NCBI GenBank assembly: GCA_016195965.1
Contig: JACPYR010000049.1
Span: forward strand, 1-49,228
Direction: 5' to 3'
Source: Nitrosomonadales bacterium
GTDB taxonomy: Bacteria > Pseudomonadota > Gammaproteobacteria > Burkholderiales > Gallionellaceae
DNA length: 49,228 nt
The position numbers and the translations under genes are program-made. Positions 28,962 to 37,900 of the stretch are shown piece after piece. The number at the start of each line of letters is the position of its first letter. Position 1 is the stretch's first letter. The notes under the pieces were generated by a model that did no database searches, was not told the DNA's origin, and saw nothing but the letters and a program-made list of their open reading frames with translations.

Positions 28962-29753
28962 TCAGAAGCTATGCTCCTGCGCCGGGAAACTCCCCTCCTT
29001 CACCTCGCGCACATACTTCGCCACCGCCTCCGCAATACTCCCCGCCCCCTGCATATAGTTCTTCACGAAGCGTGCCTTCTTGCCCGGATATATATCCAGC
29101 ATGTCGTGCAGCACCAGCACCTGCGCGGAACAGGCAGCACCCGCGCCTATGCCTATCGTCGGAATTGAGAGTGCGGCGGTGATCTCCGCCGCGAGCAATG
29201 CAGGCATCGCTTCCAGCAACATCATGCCAGCACCTGCTCGTTCCAGTGCGACCGCGTCTGCCAGTATTTTTTGCGCGGCGGCAGATTCCCTGCCCTGCAC
29301 GCGATAACCGCCCAGCTGGTGCACCGATTGAGGCGTCAGGCCGATGTGGCCGCACACCGGGATGCCGCGCTCGGTGAGGAAACGCACGGTCTCTATCATC
29401 GGCGCGCCGCCTTCCAGTTTGACCATGTGTGCGCCTGCCGCCATCAAGCGCGCGGCATGCGCAAAAGTTTGTTCCGGATTGATCTGCGAGGTGCCGAACG
29501 GCATGTCGCTCAGGATGAACGCCTGTTTTGCCCCGCGCGCCACGCAGGCGGTGTGGTACTCCATGTCGGCCAGTGTCACCGGCAACGTGGATTCGTGCCC
29601 CTGCAACACCATGCCCAGCGAGTCGCCGACCAGCAGCACATCCACGCCCTGCGCTTCCAGCAGCGTGGCAAAGCTGGCATCGTAACAGGTCAGCACGGCG
29701 AACTTCTCGCCCTTGTCGTGCATGGTTTGCAATCTGGTCAAAGTGGTACGCAT
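28962..29753 (-). CDS. panB: 3-methyl-2-oxobutanoate hydroxymethyltransferase
   Basis: PanB transfers a hydroxymethyl group from methylenetetrahydrofolate to ketoisovalerate, the first committed step to pantoate. The 263-residue protein shows the family blocks [28 protein letters not shown] (metal-binding Asp), [33 protein letters not shown] and [20 protein letters not shown]. It is complete. The operon order pcnB-folK-kinase-panB is usual, but panC and panD are 3.4 kb downstream behind an accessory stretch. Confidence 0.97.
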   Translation of the reverse strand: MRTTLTRLQTMHDKGEKFAVLTCYDASFATLLEAQGVDVLLVGDSLGMVLQGHESTLPVTLADMEYHTACVARGAKQAFILSDMPFGTSQINPEQTFAHAARLMAAGAHMVKLEGGAPMIETVRFLTERGIPVCGHIGLTPQSVHQLGGYRVQGRESAAAQKILADAVALERAGAGMMLLEAMPALLAAEITAALSIPTIGIGAGAACSAQVLVLHDMLDIYPGKKARFVKNYMQGAGSIAEAVAKYVREVKEGSFPAQEHSF

Positions 29754-29770
29754 CCAAGCCCCCTATCCAA

Positions 29771-29794
29771 CTTTCCCCCGCAAGCGGGAGAAAG
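29771..29794. repeat. Palindromic repeat between panB and the kinase gene
   Basis: CTTTCcCCCGC-AA-GCGGGaGAAAG forms an 11-bp stem with one mismatch. It belongs to the CCCTCTCCC/GGGAGAGGG class of dispersed palindromes, of which an interrupted copy lies at 31023-31097. Confidence 0.7.
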
Positions 29795-29814
29795 GGCAAT
29801 CGTAAAAAACAATT

Positions 29815-30459
29815 TCAATCCCCGCCCATGCTGAAAAATTCGCGCGGCCCGCGCATCTCGCCGATGCGCTTCAGCAGCAAATTGAAATCCTCGTCGCCAT
29901 CGGCAAAGTTCAGGTGTTCGCTGTTCACCATCAGCAGCGGCGCCGCGTCGTAATGATAGAAGAAATCGCTGTAGCTTTGAGTCAGGCGCAATAAATAACT
30001 TTCACTGATGCCGTTCTCGTAGGGTTGGGCGCGGCGGCGTACGCGCTCCATCAGCGTTTCCGGTGCGGCTTGCAAATAGATCACCAGATCCGGCGCGGGT
30101 GCTTGCAATTGCAATGTTCTAAAAATCTGCTGGTACAACACGAACTCTTCCTCGTTCAAGTTCAGACGTGCAAACAGCGGATCTTTCTCGAACAGATAAT
30201 CCGACACCGTGCTCGTCCGGAACATATCCATCTGCTGCAAGTCGCGCACTTCGTTGCCGCGCTGGAATAAAAAAAACAATTGGGTTGCCAGCGCATAGCG
30301 CGCCGGGTCCTGGTAAAACTTGGCAAGAAAGGGATTGTCACCGGGCTTTTCCAGCAGAGTTCCGGCACCCATTTTCTGCGCGATGCGTTGCGCGAGGCTG
30401 GTCTTGCCCACGCCTATCGGCCCCTCAACGACCACGTAACGATATTTATCGAACAGCAC
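29815..30459 (-). CDS. Deoxynucleoside kinase (dGK/dAK family)
   Basis: A 214-residue P-loop kinase that phosphorylates deoxynucleosides for salvage. GPIGVGKTSLA is the Walker A motif near residue 13. The DRS-like and lid regions (RTSTVSDYLFEKD, MERVRRRAQPYENGI) match the deoxynucleoside kinase family. It starts with GTG at 30457-30459, preceded by GGAG, and overlaps the folK 3' end by 14 bases. The substrate preference cannot be read from sequence. The neighbours folK and panB are its usual companions in betaproteobacteria. Confidence 0.9.
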   Translation of the reverse strand: MLFDKYRYVVVEGPIGVGKTSLAQRIAQKMGAGTLLEKPGDNPFLAKFYQDPARYALATQLFFLFQRGNEVRDLQQMDMFRTSTVSDYLFEKDPLFARLNLNEEEFVLYQQIFRTLQLQAPAPDLVIYLQAAPETLMERVRRRAQPYENGISESYLLRLTQSYSDFFYHYDAAPLLMVNSEHLNFADGDEDFNLLLKRIGEMRGPREFFSMGGD

Positions 30460-30973
30460 CGGGCAGTTTCTCCAAAATCTGATCCTGACAAGCTTGCAAC
30501 GACAGTGTCGCCAGCCCCACTCCGGGTATGCTGATGTCCGGCACTATCTCCAGCAAGGGCCTCAATACGAACGCGCGCAGATGCATCTGCGGATGCGGGA
30601 TGGTCAGGCCATGCTCGTGCAGCCTGACATCGTCATACAGCAATACATCCAGATCCAGCGTGCGCGGCGCATTGCGAAAAGTGCGCTCGCGGCCATGCTG
30701 ATGCTCGATGTGCAACAGCGCCTGCAGCAAAGCATGCGGCGTCAGATCCGTCGCAACTTTCGCCGCAGCATTCACGTAGTCCGGCTGGCTGGTGCTATCC
30801 GGCTGATCCGGACACCCCAGCGGAGCACTGCGATACAGCGAAGAGCGTTGCAGCAAACGAGTATCGGGCAATCCATCGATATCCGCGAAAGCTCGTTGCA
30901 ATTGGCTGATCGGGTCTTCCAGATTGCTGCCCAGCCCGATATAGGCGATGTGCGGCATTATGCTACCGGGCAT
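30446..30973 (-). CDS. folK: 2-amino-4-hydroxy-6-hydroxymethyldihydropteridine pyrophosphokinase
   Basis: FolK (HPPK) pyrophosphorylates 6-hydroxymethyl-dihydropterin in folate synthesis. It has the opening AYIGLGSNLEDP, the SSLYRSAPLGCPDQP loop, the catalytic RTLDLDVLLYDD and the IPHPQMHLRAFVLRPLLEI block. The start at 30971-30973 has GGAG 5 bases upstream; the ATG five codons later (30958) matches the usual family start but has a weaker ribosome site. Length 175 or 170 residues. Confidence 0.95.
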   Translation of the reverse strand: MPGSIMPHIAYIGLGSNLEDPISQLQRAFADIDGLPDTRLLQRSSLYRSAPLGCPDQPDSTSQPDYVNAAAKVATDLTPHALLQALLHIEHQHGRERTFRNAPRTLDLDVLLYDDVRLHEHGLTIPHPQMHLRAFVLRPLLEIVPDISIPGVGLATLSLQACQDQILEKLPGAVR

Positions 30974-31022
30974 GGCAACTCCACTGATGGCTTATCTGCC
31001 ATCCCCGTTTCCCCCACCCCAA

Positions 31023-31097
31023 CCCTCTGATGAAACTACTAGCCAATTGACTAGGCGGCAAAGCCGCCAAGTCACTGGTTACCCCGATGGGAGAGGG
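31023..31097. repeat. CCCTCTCCC-GAT-GGGAGAGGG palindrome interrupted by a structured unit
   Basis: CCCTCT (31023-31028) and CCCGATGGGAGAGGG (31083-31097) would form a perfect 9-bp hairpin. They are separated by the 54-bp structured unit at 31029-31082. The preceding CCCCCACCCCAA is also part of this common dispersed repeat. Confidence 0.8.
31029..31082 (+). repeat. Structured GATG...GGTTAC unit, copy C
   Basis: A 54-bp copy, preceded by CT. It starts GATGAAACTACTAGCC and ends CTGGTTAC. Core hairpin: lower stem GACT/AGTC, A-A mismatch, upper stem GGCGGC/GCCGCC with loop AAA. Confidence 0.85.
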
Positions 31098-31120
31098 AGC
31101 GAACGATCGCTGCTCGAATT

Positions 31121-32491
31121 TCACGTTGATGGCTCGCCCGCTGGCACAGCCGACCCATCCGCCATTGACGCATCGGGCTTCTTGCGCGGCTTGCGCCAGC
31201 GACGCTTCTTGTCTCCCGCCCCTTCCGGCTGCAACATTTCAGCACGCCGCTCGGCGCTGGCATCCTGAAATTCGTCCCACCACAGCCCTAACTGATCATC
31301 CACTTCGCCGCTGGCGCAGCGCAGCAATAAAAAATCAAAGCCGGCACGGAAACGCGGCTGCTCCAGCAGGCGGAACGGGCGCTGCCCGGCACGCTGCTCG
31401 AAACGTTGCTGCATCAGCCATATTTCCTTCATCACCGCATCCTGGCGATGCGGGATCGCGAGCTGTTTCTTCTGCCTGGCCAGCACATCGTCCATTGCCT
31501 CGTGCATCGCTCCAACGGGTCGTTCTCCGCGTTGCACGCGCAAATTCCACGCCGCCAGCACCTCATGCCACAGCAATGCCGCGAACAGGAATGCGGGCGA
31601 GACCGTCTTGTCCTGACTGATGCGCTCGTCGGTATTGCGCAACGCCAGCATGATAAATTTCTCGCCCATCGGCTGTTCCAGGATCACGTCCAGCAACGGC
31701 AGCAGGCCGTGATGCAAATTCATCTGGCGCAGGTGCTGGATGCATTCCACCGAATGTCCGGACAACAGCATCTTCAGCACCTCGTCGAGCAGGCGCGCCT
31801 GCGGCACGTTGTCGAGCAGGCTCTTCATCTCTGCAATCGGTGCAGCGGTCGCAGCATCCAGCTTGATTCCCAGCTTGGCGGACAGGCGCACCGCGCGCAG
31901 CATGCGCACCGGGTCTTCGCGGTAGCGCACCAGCGGGTCACCGATGATGCGCAGCAGGTGATTGCGGGTATCGGCATAACCACCGTGATAATCGTATATC
32001 TCCTGGGTGGCCGGATCATAGAACAGCGCATTGGCGGTGAAATCGCGCCGCGCCGCATCCTGCTCCTGATCGCCGAACTCGTTGTCGCGCAGCAGGCGAC
32101 CATGTTCGTCGGTCTGCGCATCTTCGGCTTCAATCATGCGGCGGAAGGTAGACACCTCCACCACCTCTTCGCCGAACATCACGTGCACCAGCTGGAAGCG
32201 CCGCCCGATGATGCGCGAACGGCGGAATAGCCGGCGCACCTCCTCCGGCGTGGCATCGGTTGCGATATCGAAGTCTTTCGGCGTGCGGTCCAGCAACAGA
32301 TCGCGCACCGCACCGCCCACCACGTAAGCCTGATAGCCTGCCGCCTGCAGCCCCTCGGTGACTTTCAAAGCACCGTAGCTGATATGATCGCTGGACACGC
32401 CATGCAGCTCGAACGGGATCACCTGGGCATTGCCGACTGCTTTGGTTTTGACAGACTTGCGGAACACGCGCTTGAGAAATTTTTTAATCAT
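31121..32491 (-). CDS. pcnB: Poly(A) polymerase I
   Basis: PcnB adds poly(A) tails to RNA and promotes decay. The 456-residue protein has the nucleotidyltransferase domain with VVGGAVRDLLLDRTPKDFDI and the catalytic DFDIATDA pair, RRDFTANALFYDP, and RYREDPVRMLRAVRLSAKLG. The basic C-terminal tail (KKRRWRKPRKKP) separates it from tRNA nucleotidyltransferase (Cca), as does the HGVSSDHIS opening. It leads the folK-kinase-panB cluster, about 150 bases upstream of folK across a repeat. Confidence 0.93.
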   Translation of the reverse strand: MIKKFLKRVFRKSVKTKAVGNAQVIPFELHGVSSDHISYGALKVTEGLQAAGYQAYVVGGAVRDLLLDRTPKDFDIATDATPEEVRRLFRRSRIIGRRFQLVHVMFGEEVVEVSTFRRMIEAEDAQTDEHGRLLRDNEFGDQEQDAARRDFTANALFYDPATQEIYDYHGGYADTRNHLLRIIGDPLVRYREDPVRMLRAVRLSAKLGIKLDAATAAPIAEMKSLLDNVPQARLLDEVLKMLLSGHSVECIQHLRQMNLHHGLLPLLDVILEQPMGEKFIMLALRNTDERISQDKTVSPAFLFAALLWHEVLAAWNLRVQRGERPVGAMHEAMDDVLARQKKQLAIPHRQDAVMKEIWLMQQRFEQRAGQRPFRLLEQPRFRAGFDFLLLRCASGEVDDQLGLWWDEFQDASAERRAEMLQPEGAGDKKRRWRKPRKKPDASMADGSAVPAGEPST

Positions 32492-32575
32492 GCAATCTTC
32501 GGAAAATTGAACACGACCGGGTCGCGTAAGGAGCGGGGATTATACATCCGCATGAATTTCGCGGCTGCAATGAAA

Positions 32576-32600
32576 AACGCGCCTTGCGGCGCGTTCTCGC
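32576..32600 (-). terminator. Terminator after the psiF-like gene
   Basis: Perfect 8-bp stem AACGCGCC (32576-32583) with GGCGCGTT (32588-32595), loop TTGC. On the minus strand it is followed by TTTC. It lies 43 bases past the stop of the PsiF-repeat gene. Confidence 0.75.
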
Positions 32601-32638
32601 TAAAGCAGGTAACGCCCTTAGCCAGCTTTCAGACAGGC

Positions 32639-32983
32639 TTAACCCTTCAGGCAGGAGCTCATGAACTTCTTGCGCTCATCACCCTTCAGGTTCTTGGTTT
32701 TCGCATCGGCATTGCAGGACTTCATCTTGTCCTGTTGCTTGGCCTTACCGGATGGAGCCTCCGCGCTGGCGGTTGGCTTGGACTCCGCCTTGGCAGGGGC
32801 CGCCGACTTCAGCACATAATCCTTCTTCAGGCATTTGCTCATGAACGCCTTGCGCTCGTCGCCCTTCATGCCTTTTGCTTCCACGTTGCAACCCTTCATT
32901 TTTTCCTGTTGCGCGCCCGCAAAGGCTGGTGCAGAAACAACAAATGCGAAACCCAGACAAGCCAGTGTAATCAGTTTTTTCAT
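32639..32983 (-). CDS. PsiF-repeat periplasmic protein
   Basis: A 114-residue small secreted protein with a signal peptide (MKKLITLACLGFAFVVSAPAFA) and two PsiF repeats, MKGCNVEAKGMKGDERKAFM and a second MKSCNADAK...GDERKKFM copy, each with paired cysteines. An Ala/Lys/Pro linker joins them. PsiF is phosphate-starvation induced in Escherichia coli; its function is not known. Here no Pho box is evident; a -10 TATAAT lies on the minus strand at 33055-33060 with a leader of about 65 bases. AGGAG precedes the ATG. Monocistronic, with its own terminator. Confidence 0.9.
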   Translation of the reverse strand: MKKLITLACLGFAFVVSAPAFAGAQQEKMKGCNVEAKGMKGDERKAFMSKCLKKDYVLKSAAPAKAESKPTASAEAPSGKAKQQDKMKSCNADAKTKNLKGDERKKFMSSCLKG

Positions 32984-33103
32984 AATATTCTCCTCGGTAT
33001 AAATTGTGTTGTTTTTCCCAGTGCAGCTGAAGCCTTGCAGCAGAAGCAGCGCGCATTATAACGAAACTGAACAATTCGATCAGCAACAATATAGCGTGTC
33101 ACC

Positions 33104-33811
33104 TCAAGCCGCTATTCCTTTAAGCCAGTGGCCATACAATCGTGCCGCCACGCTGTTCAACAGCGGCAGGTTGCCGTTCACTTGCCGCCGTATTTCGCCG
33201 ACCGTCTGCACAGCCGGACTGGTGCTGCTGGCTGCCACCTCATCGGCCCCCACCGCGCACCAGGTCGAAATCATCTCGGCCGTCATCTCGATGTGGCATT
33301 GCAGCGCAAGGTGCTTGCCGATGGCATAGCCCTGATTGATGCAATATGCGCTGGACAGCAGGTGCGTCGCACCCTGCGGCAAGGTAAAGGTTTCGCCGTG
33401 CCAGTGAAAAGCCGGGAATTTATGTATGTCGCCAAACCATGCGCGCGCCACGTCATTCTCCGATACCGCCACCTCGCCCCAACCGATCTCCTTGAGCGGA
33501 TTGCGCGACACGACTCCCCCCAGCGCCTTGGAGATCAGTTGCCCGCCCAGACAATGCCCCAGCAACGGAATGTCCTGGGCTACCGCATCACGGATCAATG
33601 TTTCGATCTGCGCAATCCACGGCAGGTCGTCGTTGACGCTCATCGGTCCGCCCATGAACACCAATCCAGCAAATACCGAGGCATCACGCGGCACTGCATC
33701 ACCCACATCGATGCGGATCAATTGCCAGGGAATCTTATGTTCATCGAGAAATTGGCTGAAGTAGCCCGGGCCTTCGCTGGGTGCATGTCGAAAGATGGCG
33801 ATGGGTTTCAT
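33104..33811 (-). CDS. Class I glutamine amidotransferase domain protein
   Basis: A stand-alone 235-residue glutaminase-type domain resembling GMP-synthase-like amidotransferases. It has GLVFMGGPMSVND, the nucleophile elbow LLGHCLGGQLISKALGG (Cys), FHWHGETFTLP and CHIEMT with the catalytic His-Glu. The start at 33811 (MKPIAIFRHAPSEGPG) is chosen because codons upstream are encoded by heptamer simple repeats. The acceptor substrate is unknown; gamma-glutamyl hydrolase activity on small amides is possible. Confidence 0.85.
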   Translation of the reverse strand: MKPIAIFRHAPSEGPGYFSQFLDEHKIPWQLIRIDVGDAVPRDASVFAGLVFMGGPMSVNDDLPWIAQIETLIRDAVAQDIPLLGHCLGGQLISKALGGVVSRNPLKEIGWGEVAVSENDVARAWFGDIHKFPAFHWHGETFTLPQGATHLLSSAYCINQGYAIGKHLALQCHIEMTAEMISTWCAVGADEVAASSTSPAVQTVGEIRRQVNGNLPLLNSVAARLYGHWLKGIAA

Positions 33812-33816
33812 AAGTT

Positions 33817-33896
33817 CAGAATTGAGGAGCGAGGATTCGGGATTGAATGCATGACGGAACGAAGGATTTTCTTGATCCTTGATCCTCAATCCTTGG
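33817..33896. repeat. Heptamer-type simple repeats between folE2 and the amidotransferase gene
   Basis: Two short arrays: ATTGAGG-AGCGAGG-ATTCGGG-ATTGAAT (about 33822-33849) and TTGATCC-TTGATCC-TCAATCC (33872-33892). These are the same words as in nuoG. The second runs into the last codons of folE2. Confidence 0.75.
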
Positions 33897-34680
33897 TTTT
33901 ATCTCGCTCGATCAGCGCGTAGGCTGAGTGGTTGTGTATCGATTCAAAATTTTCCGATTCGACCACATAAGCGTCGATGCGCTCATCGGCATCCAGCACC
34001 GCCGCGACGTCGCGCACCATGTCTTCGACAAACTTCGGATTGTCGTAGGCGCGTTCGGTGACAAACTTCTCATCCGGGCGTTTCAGCAAACCGTACAGTT
34101 CGCAGGATGCCTGCTCCTCAGCGATGCGCACCACATCCTCTATCCAGACAAAACGGTTGGTGCGCAGCGTCAGCGTGACATGCGAGCGCTGGTTGTGCGC
34201 GCCGCGCTCGGAAATCTTTTTCGAGCAGGGACACAGGCTGGTCACCGGCACCAGCACTTTCATCGTGATGCGCGGCTTGCCGTGTACGGTTTCGCCTATC
34301 AGCGTCACGTCGTAGTCGAGCAGGCTCTGCACCCCCGACACCGGCGCGGTCTTGTTCACAAAATACGGGAAGCTCATTTCGATGTAGCCGGACTGCGCCT
34401 CCAGGCGCGTCACCATTTCGCGCAGGATGCTCTCAAACGATTCCACGGAAATCTCGCGCTCGTGCTGGTTGAGTATCTCGACAAAGCGCGACATGTGCGT
34501 GCCCTTGAAGTTGTGCGGCAGGTGCACGTACATGTTGAACGTGGCGATGGTGTGCTGCACGCCCACGCTCTTGTCCTTGACCTTGACCGGATGGCGTATG
34601 CCCTTGATGCCGACGCGATCGATTGCCAGATGGCGGGTATCGGCCGAACTTTGCACATCAGCAATAGCGGGAGCATTCAT
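33886..34680 (-). CDS. folE2: GTP cyclohydrolase FolE2 (type IB)
   Basis: FolE2 converts GTP to dihydroneopterin triphosphate, the first step of folate synthesis, and is the metal-flexible replacement for FolE. The 264-residue protein has [10 protein letters not shown], the HMSRFVEIL block, EMSFPYF and the active-site [20 protein letters not shown] with the catalytic cysteine. The C-terminal [13 protein letters not shown] completes the fold. The last residues (KTKD) and the stop lie in heptamer repeat sequence. Confidence 0.95.
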   Translation of the reverse strand: MNAPAIADVQSSADTRHLAIDRVGIKGIRHPVKVKDKSVGVQHTIATFNMYVHLPHNFKGTHMSRFVEILNQHEREISVESFESILREMVTRLEAQSGYIEMSFPYFVNKTAPVSGVQSLLDYDVTLIGETVHGKPRITMKVLVPVTSLCPCSKKISERGAHNQRSHVTLTLRTNRFVWIEDVVRIAEEQASCELYGLLKRPDEKFVTERAYDNPKFVEDMVRDVAAVLDADERIDAYVVESENFESIHNHSAYALIERDKTKD

Positions 34681-34749
34681 GACAAGCTTTCTTATCGAGT
34701 TTCAATTACCCGAAATTATAACCAATTCCGACAGTTTTACTAAGTCTAT

Positions 34750-36621
34750 TTATTTCTGCGTCAATCTGCTTTCAATCGCCGCGAGCAAACCCTTTGCATC
34801 CAGACCGCAATCCGCCAGCATCTGCCCATGTTCACCCTGCTCGATAAACTGGTCCGGCAAACCTAACTGCAGCAGCGGGATGGCGATACCGTGCAGTTGC
34901 AAACATTCCGCCACCGCACTGCCCGCACCGCCTTGTACGGTGTTCTCCTCCACCGTCACCAGCAGGTCGTGCTCGCGCGCCATGCGCAACACCAATTCGG
35001 CATCCAGCGGCTTGACGAAACGCATGTTCGCCACCGTCGCATCGAGTTGCTCCGCAGCCGCCAGCGCGGGGGCCAGCATAGTGCCAAACGCCAGGATCGC
35101 CGCGCGCTTGCCTTCGCGGCGCAACTCGCCACGACCTAGCGGCAAGGCCCGCATCTCCTTGCGGACCGCCACACCCGGCCCGGTGCCGCGCGGGTAGCGC
35201 ACCGCGCTCGGGGTATTCAACTGCATCGCTGTGTACAGCATCTGCCGGCACTCATTCTCGTCGGCAGGGGCCATCACCGTCATATTGGGAATGCAGCGCA
35301 AATAGGAAAGATCAAAACTGCCCGCATGGGTCGCGCCGTCCGCGCCGACCAGACCGCCGCGATCGATCGCCAGCACCACCGGCAGATTCTGGATCGCGAT
35401 GTCGTGGATCAACTGGTCGTAGGCACGCTGCAAGAAGGTCGAATAGATCGCCACCACCGGCTTGTATCCATCGCAAGCCAAGCCTGCCGCGAAGGTCAGC
35501 GCATGCTGCTCGGCGATGCACACGTCGAAATAGCGCTTCGGAAAACGTTCGGAAAATTCCGCCATTCCGGAGCCCTCGCACATCGCGGGGGTAATCCCCA
35601 CCAAACGCTCATCCTGAGCGGCCATATCGCATAGCCATGATCCGAACACCTGGGTGTAAGTCGGCCTGACGGGCTCCCCTTCGACGCCGCTCAGGACAGG
35701 TTTTGCAACGATGCCCTGGCTGCGGTCGAACTTGCTCACGCCGTGATACAACAGGCAATCTTCTTCGGCCAGCGCGTAACCCTTGCCCTTCTGCGTGACG
35801 ATGTGCAGGAACTGCGGCCCCTGCAGTTGGCGTATGTTGCCCAGCGTATCGAGCAACACATCCAAATCATGGCCGTCTATCGGGCCGATGTAATTGAAAC
35901 CAAACTCCTCGAACAGGGTGCTCGGCGTCACCATGCCCTTGACGTGCTCTTCGGCGCGTTTGGCAAATTCCAGCACCGGTGGCATACCCTTGAGCATCTT
36001 CTCGCTGGCACGCCGTGCCGCCGCGTAAAAGCGCCCGGACATCAGTTTGGCCAGATAATTATTCAGCGCACCGACCGGACGCGAGATCGACATATCGTTG
36101 TCGTTGAGCACCACCAGCAAATTCGCATCCATCGCCCCGGCATTATTCAGCGCCTCGAAGGCCATGCCGCCGCTCATCGCGCCATCGCCGATGATCGCCA
36201 CTGCGCGCCGCTCGGAACCATGCAGTTGCGCGGCGATAGCCATGCCCAGCGCAGCCGAGATCGAAGTGCTGGAATGCCCGGTGCCGAAAGTGTCGTAAGG
36301 GCTCTCTTCGCGCTTGGGGAATCCGGCGATGCCGCCCGCCATGCGCAAACGGCTCATCGCCTCGCGCCGCCCGGTCAGGATTTTGTGCGCATAAGTCTGA
36401 TGGCCCACATCCCAGACCAGCCGGTCTTCAGGCGTGTCGTAGATGTAATGCAGCGCGATGGACAATTCGACCGTGCCGAGATTGGAAGACAAATGTCCGC
36501 CGGTCTTGCTGACCGACTCGACCAAAAACTCGCGCAACTCGCCCGCCAATTGCGGCAACTGGCCACGGTCCAGCTTGCGCAAATCGCCGGGAGTATTGAT
36601 AGTGTTTAATAGGGTATACAT
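34750..36621 (-). CDS. dxs: 1-deoxy-D-xylulose-5-phosphate synthase
   Basis: Dxs condenses pyruvate and glyceraldehyde 3-phosphate with thiamine diphosphate in the MEP isoprenoid pathway. The 623-residue protein has the [14 protein letters not shown] and [18 protein letters not shown] (TPP/metal) blocks, [11 protein letters not shown], the central transketolase domain ([28 protein letters not shown]) and a C-terminal domain. Residues about 308-315 (LSGVEGEP) are encoded by a dispersed repeat (35677-35700) placed in the variable linker after [12 protein letters not shown]. The start abuts the ispA stop (TGAATG), so ispA-dxs are coupled. Confidence 0.97.
   Translation of the reverse strand: MYTLLNTINTPGDLRKLDRGQLPQLAGELREFLVESVSKTGGHLSSNLGTVELSIALHYIYDTPEDRLVWDVGHQTYAHKILTGRREAMSRLRMAGGIAGFPKREESPYDTFGTGHSSTSISAALGMAIAAQLHGSERRAVAIIGDGAMSGGMAFEALNNAGAMDANLLVVLNDNDMSISRPVGALNNYLAKLMSGRFYAAARRASEKMLKGMPPVLEFAKRAEEHVKGMVTPSTLFEEFGFNYIGPIDGHDLDVLLDTLGNIRQLQGPQFLHIVTQKGKGYALAEEDCLLYHGVSKFDRSQGIVAKPVLSGVEGEPVRPTYTQVFGSWLCDMAAQDERLVGITPAMCEGSGMAEFSERFPKRYFDVCIAEQHALTFAAGLACDGYKPVVAIYSTFLQRAYDQLIHDIAIQNLPVVLAIDRGGLVGADGATHAGSFDLSYLRCIPNMTVMAPADENECRQMLYTAMQLNTPSAVRYPRGTGPGVAVRKEMRALPLGRGELRREGKRAAILAFGTMLAPALAAAEQLDATVANMRFVKPLDAELVLRMAREHDLLVTVEENTVQGGAGSAVAECLQLHGIAIPLLQLGLPDQFIEQGEHGQMLADCGLDAKGLLAAIESRLTQK
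35677..35700. repeat. Dispersed repeat (CCCTTCGACGCCGCTCAGG type) inside dxs
   Basis: CCCTTCGACGCCGCTCAGGA is the uninterrupted form of the repeat that is split by structured units at 48807-48945. Translated on the minus strand as PVLSGVEGE in the Dxs linker. Confidence 0.8.
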
Positions 36622-37512
36622 TCAGAATTTTCGCAACACGATAAAGTCAGCCAGCTCACGCAAGCGTTGTGCGGAATTGCCAAATTCCGCCAGCGTATCC
36701 AGTGCTTCCCGATGCAGGCTTTTCGCCATGTCGCGTGCGCCATGAATACCCAGCAGGCTGACATAAGTCGGCTTGTCGTTCTCCGCATCCTTGCCTGCCG
36801 TTTTGCCGAGTGTGCTCGAGTCCGCCTCACAGTCCAGCACATCGTCCACGACCTGGAACGCCAGGCCAATCAACTTGCCGAAATGATCCAGCTTGTCCAG
36901 TTGTGACGCGGATACCGATCCACAATAGGCACCCAGCAACACCGCCGCGCGTATCAGCGCGCCGGTCTTGTGGATATGCATGAATTCCAGTTCGGGAAGT
37001 GTGAGTTTTTTGCCCACGCTGTCCAGGTCTATGGCCTGGCCGCCCGCCATGCCACGCGAACCCGAGGCCACAGCCAGCAGCTTGATCATCTCCAGCTGGC
37101 GCCGCGCATCGTCGCTCAAACGGTGTTCGGCGAGCAATTGAAACGCCAGCGTCTGCAGGGCGTCGCCCACCAGCAGCGCGGTCGCCTCGTCGTATTGCAC
37201 ATGGCACGTCGGCTTGCCACGGCGCAACACGTCATCGTCCATGCACGGCATATCGTCGTGCACCAGCGAATAGGCGTGGATCAGCTCGACTGCGGCTGCG
37301 GCAATGTTGACTCGCGCGACATCCGCCCCGGCCAGTTCGCCCGTGGCGAAGGCCAACAATGGGCGCACGCGCTTGCCGCCGTCGAGCACGCTGTAGCGCA
37401 TCGCGTCATGCAAGCGTTGAGGTGCGGCTTCCGGACGCGGCAATATCCCGCGCAGTACTTCTTCAAAATCGGATTGCCGGGCCGAGACCCAGCTCTGAAA
37501 GTTAGCAGCCAT
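36622..37512 (-). CDS. ispA: Farnesyl diphosphate synthase (polyprenyl synthetase)
   Basis: IspA builds geranyl and farnesyl diphosphate from IPP and DMAPP. The 296-residue protein has GGKRVRPLLAFATGE, the first aspartate-rich motif VHDDMPCMDDDVLRRGKPT and the second, FQVVDDVLDCEADSSTLGK. GQAIDLDSVGK is also typical of the short-chain enzyme. It sits between xseB (directly adjacent, TAGATG) and dxs (TGAATG), the standard xseB-ispA-dxs operon. Confidence 0.95.
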   Translation of the reverse strand: MAANFQSWVSARQSDFEEVLRGILPRPEAAPQRLHDAMRYSVLDGGKRVRPLLAFATGELAGADVARVNIAAAAVELIHAYSLVHDDMPCMDDDVLRRGKPTCHVQYDEATALLVGDALQTLAFQLLAEHRLSDDARRQLEMIKLLAVASGSRGMAGGQAIDLDSVGKKLTLPELEFMHIHKTGALIRAAVLLGAYCGSVSASQLDKLDHFGKLIGLAFQVVDDVLDCEADSSTLGKTAGKDAENDKPTYVSLLGIHGARDMAKSLHREALDTLAEFGNSAQRLRELADFIVLRKF

Positions 37513-37773
37513 CTAATTATTCTTCTCAGCCTCGCCGTGTACTGAAAAGTCTTTCAGCACGCCCTCTTCCAGCACGCGCACCTGCTGCTGCGCATCTTCC
37601 AGCCTGGAGCGGCAGAACGACAACAACTCCGCGCCACGCTGGTAGGCAGCCAGCGAATCTTCCAGCGACAGCTTGCCCGCTTCCATATCGGCGACGATTT
37701 GCTCCAGCTCGGCCACAGCCGATTCGAAGCCAAGCGATTTTTGCGCCCCAGTCTTTTTCAATTGCCCCGGCAT
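37513..37773 (-). CDS. xseB: Exodeoxyribonuclease VII small subunit
   Basis: XseB partners XseA to degrade single-stranded DNA. The start at 37773 (MPGQLKKTGAQ) with AGGGG 7 bases upstream gives 86 residues. The helical hairpin FESAVAELEQIVADMEAGKLSLEDSL then AYQRGAELLSFCRSRLEDAQ is diagnostic. First gene of the xseB-ispA-dxs operon, divergent from a Rieske oxygenase gene 127 bases away. Confidence 0.95.
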   Translation of the reverse strand: MPGQLKKTGAQKSLGFESAVAELEQIVADMEAGKLSLEDSLAAYQRGAELLSFCRSRLEDAQQQVRVLEEGVLKDFSVHGEAEKNN

Positions 37774-37900
37774 AGCAGCCCCTGCTCCAGTAAAGACCGG
37801 CATTTTACCTAACCGATACCCGCTGAGCCAATTTTTGTTGCCCCGGCAATTAATTTCGGGGACAATTCGCCTTTAACCTTGCACCATATCCGCTCAGGGC

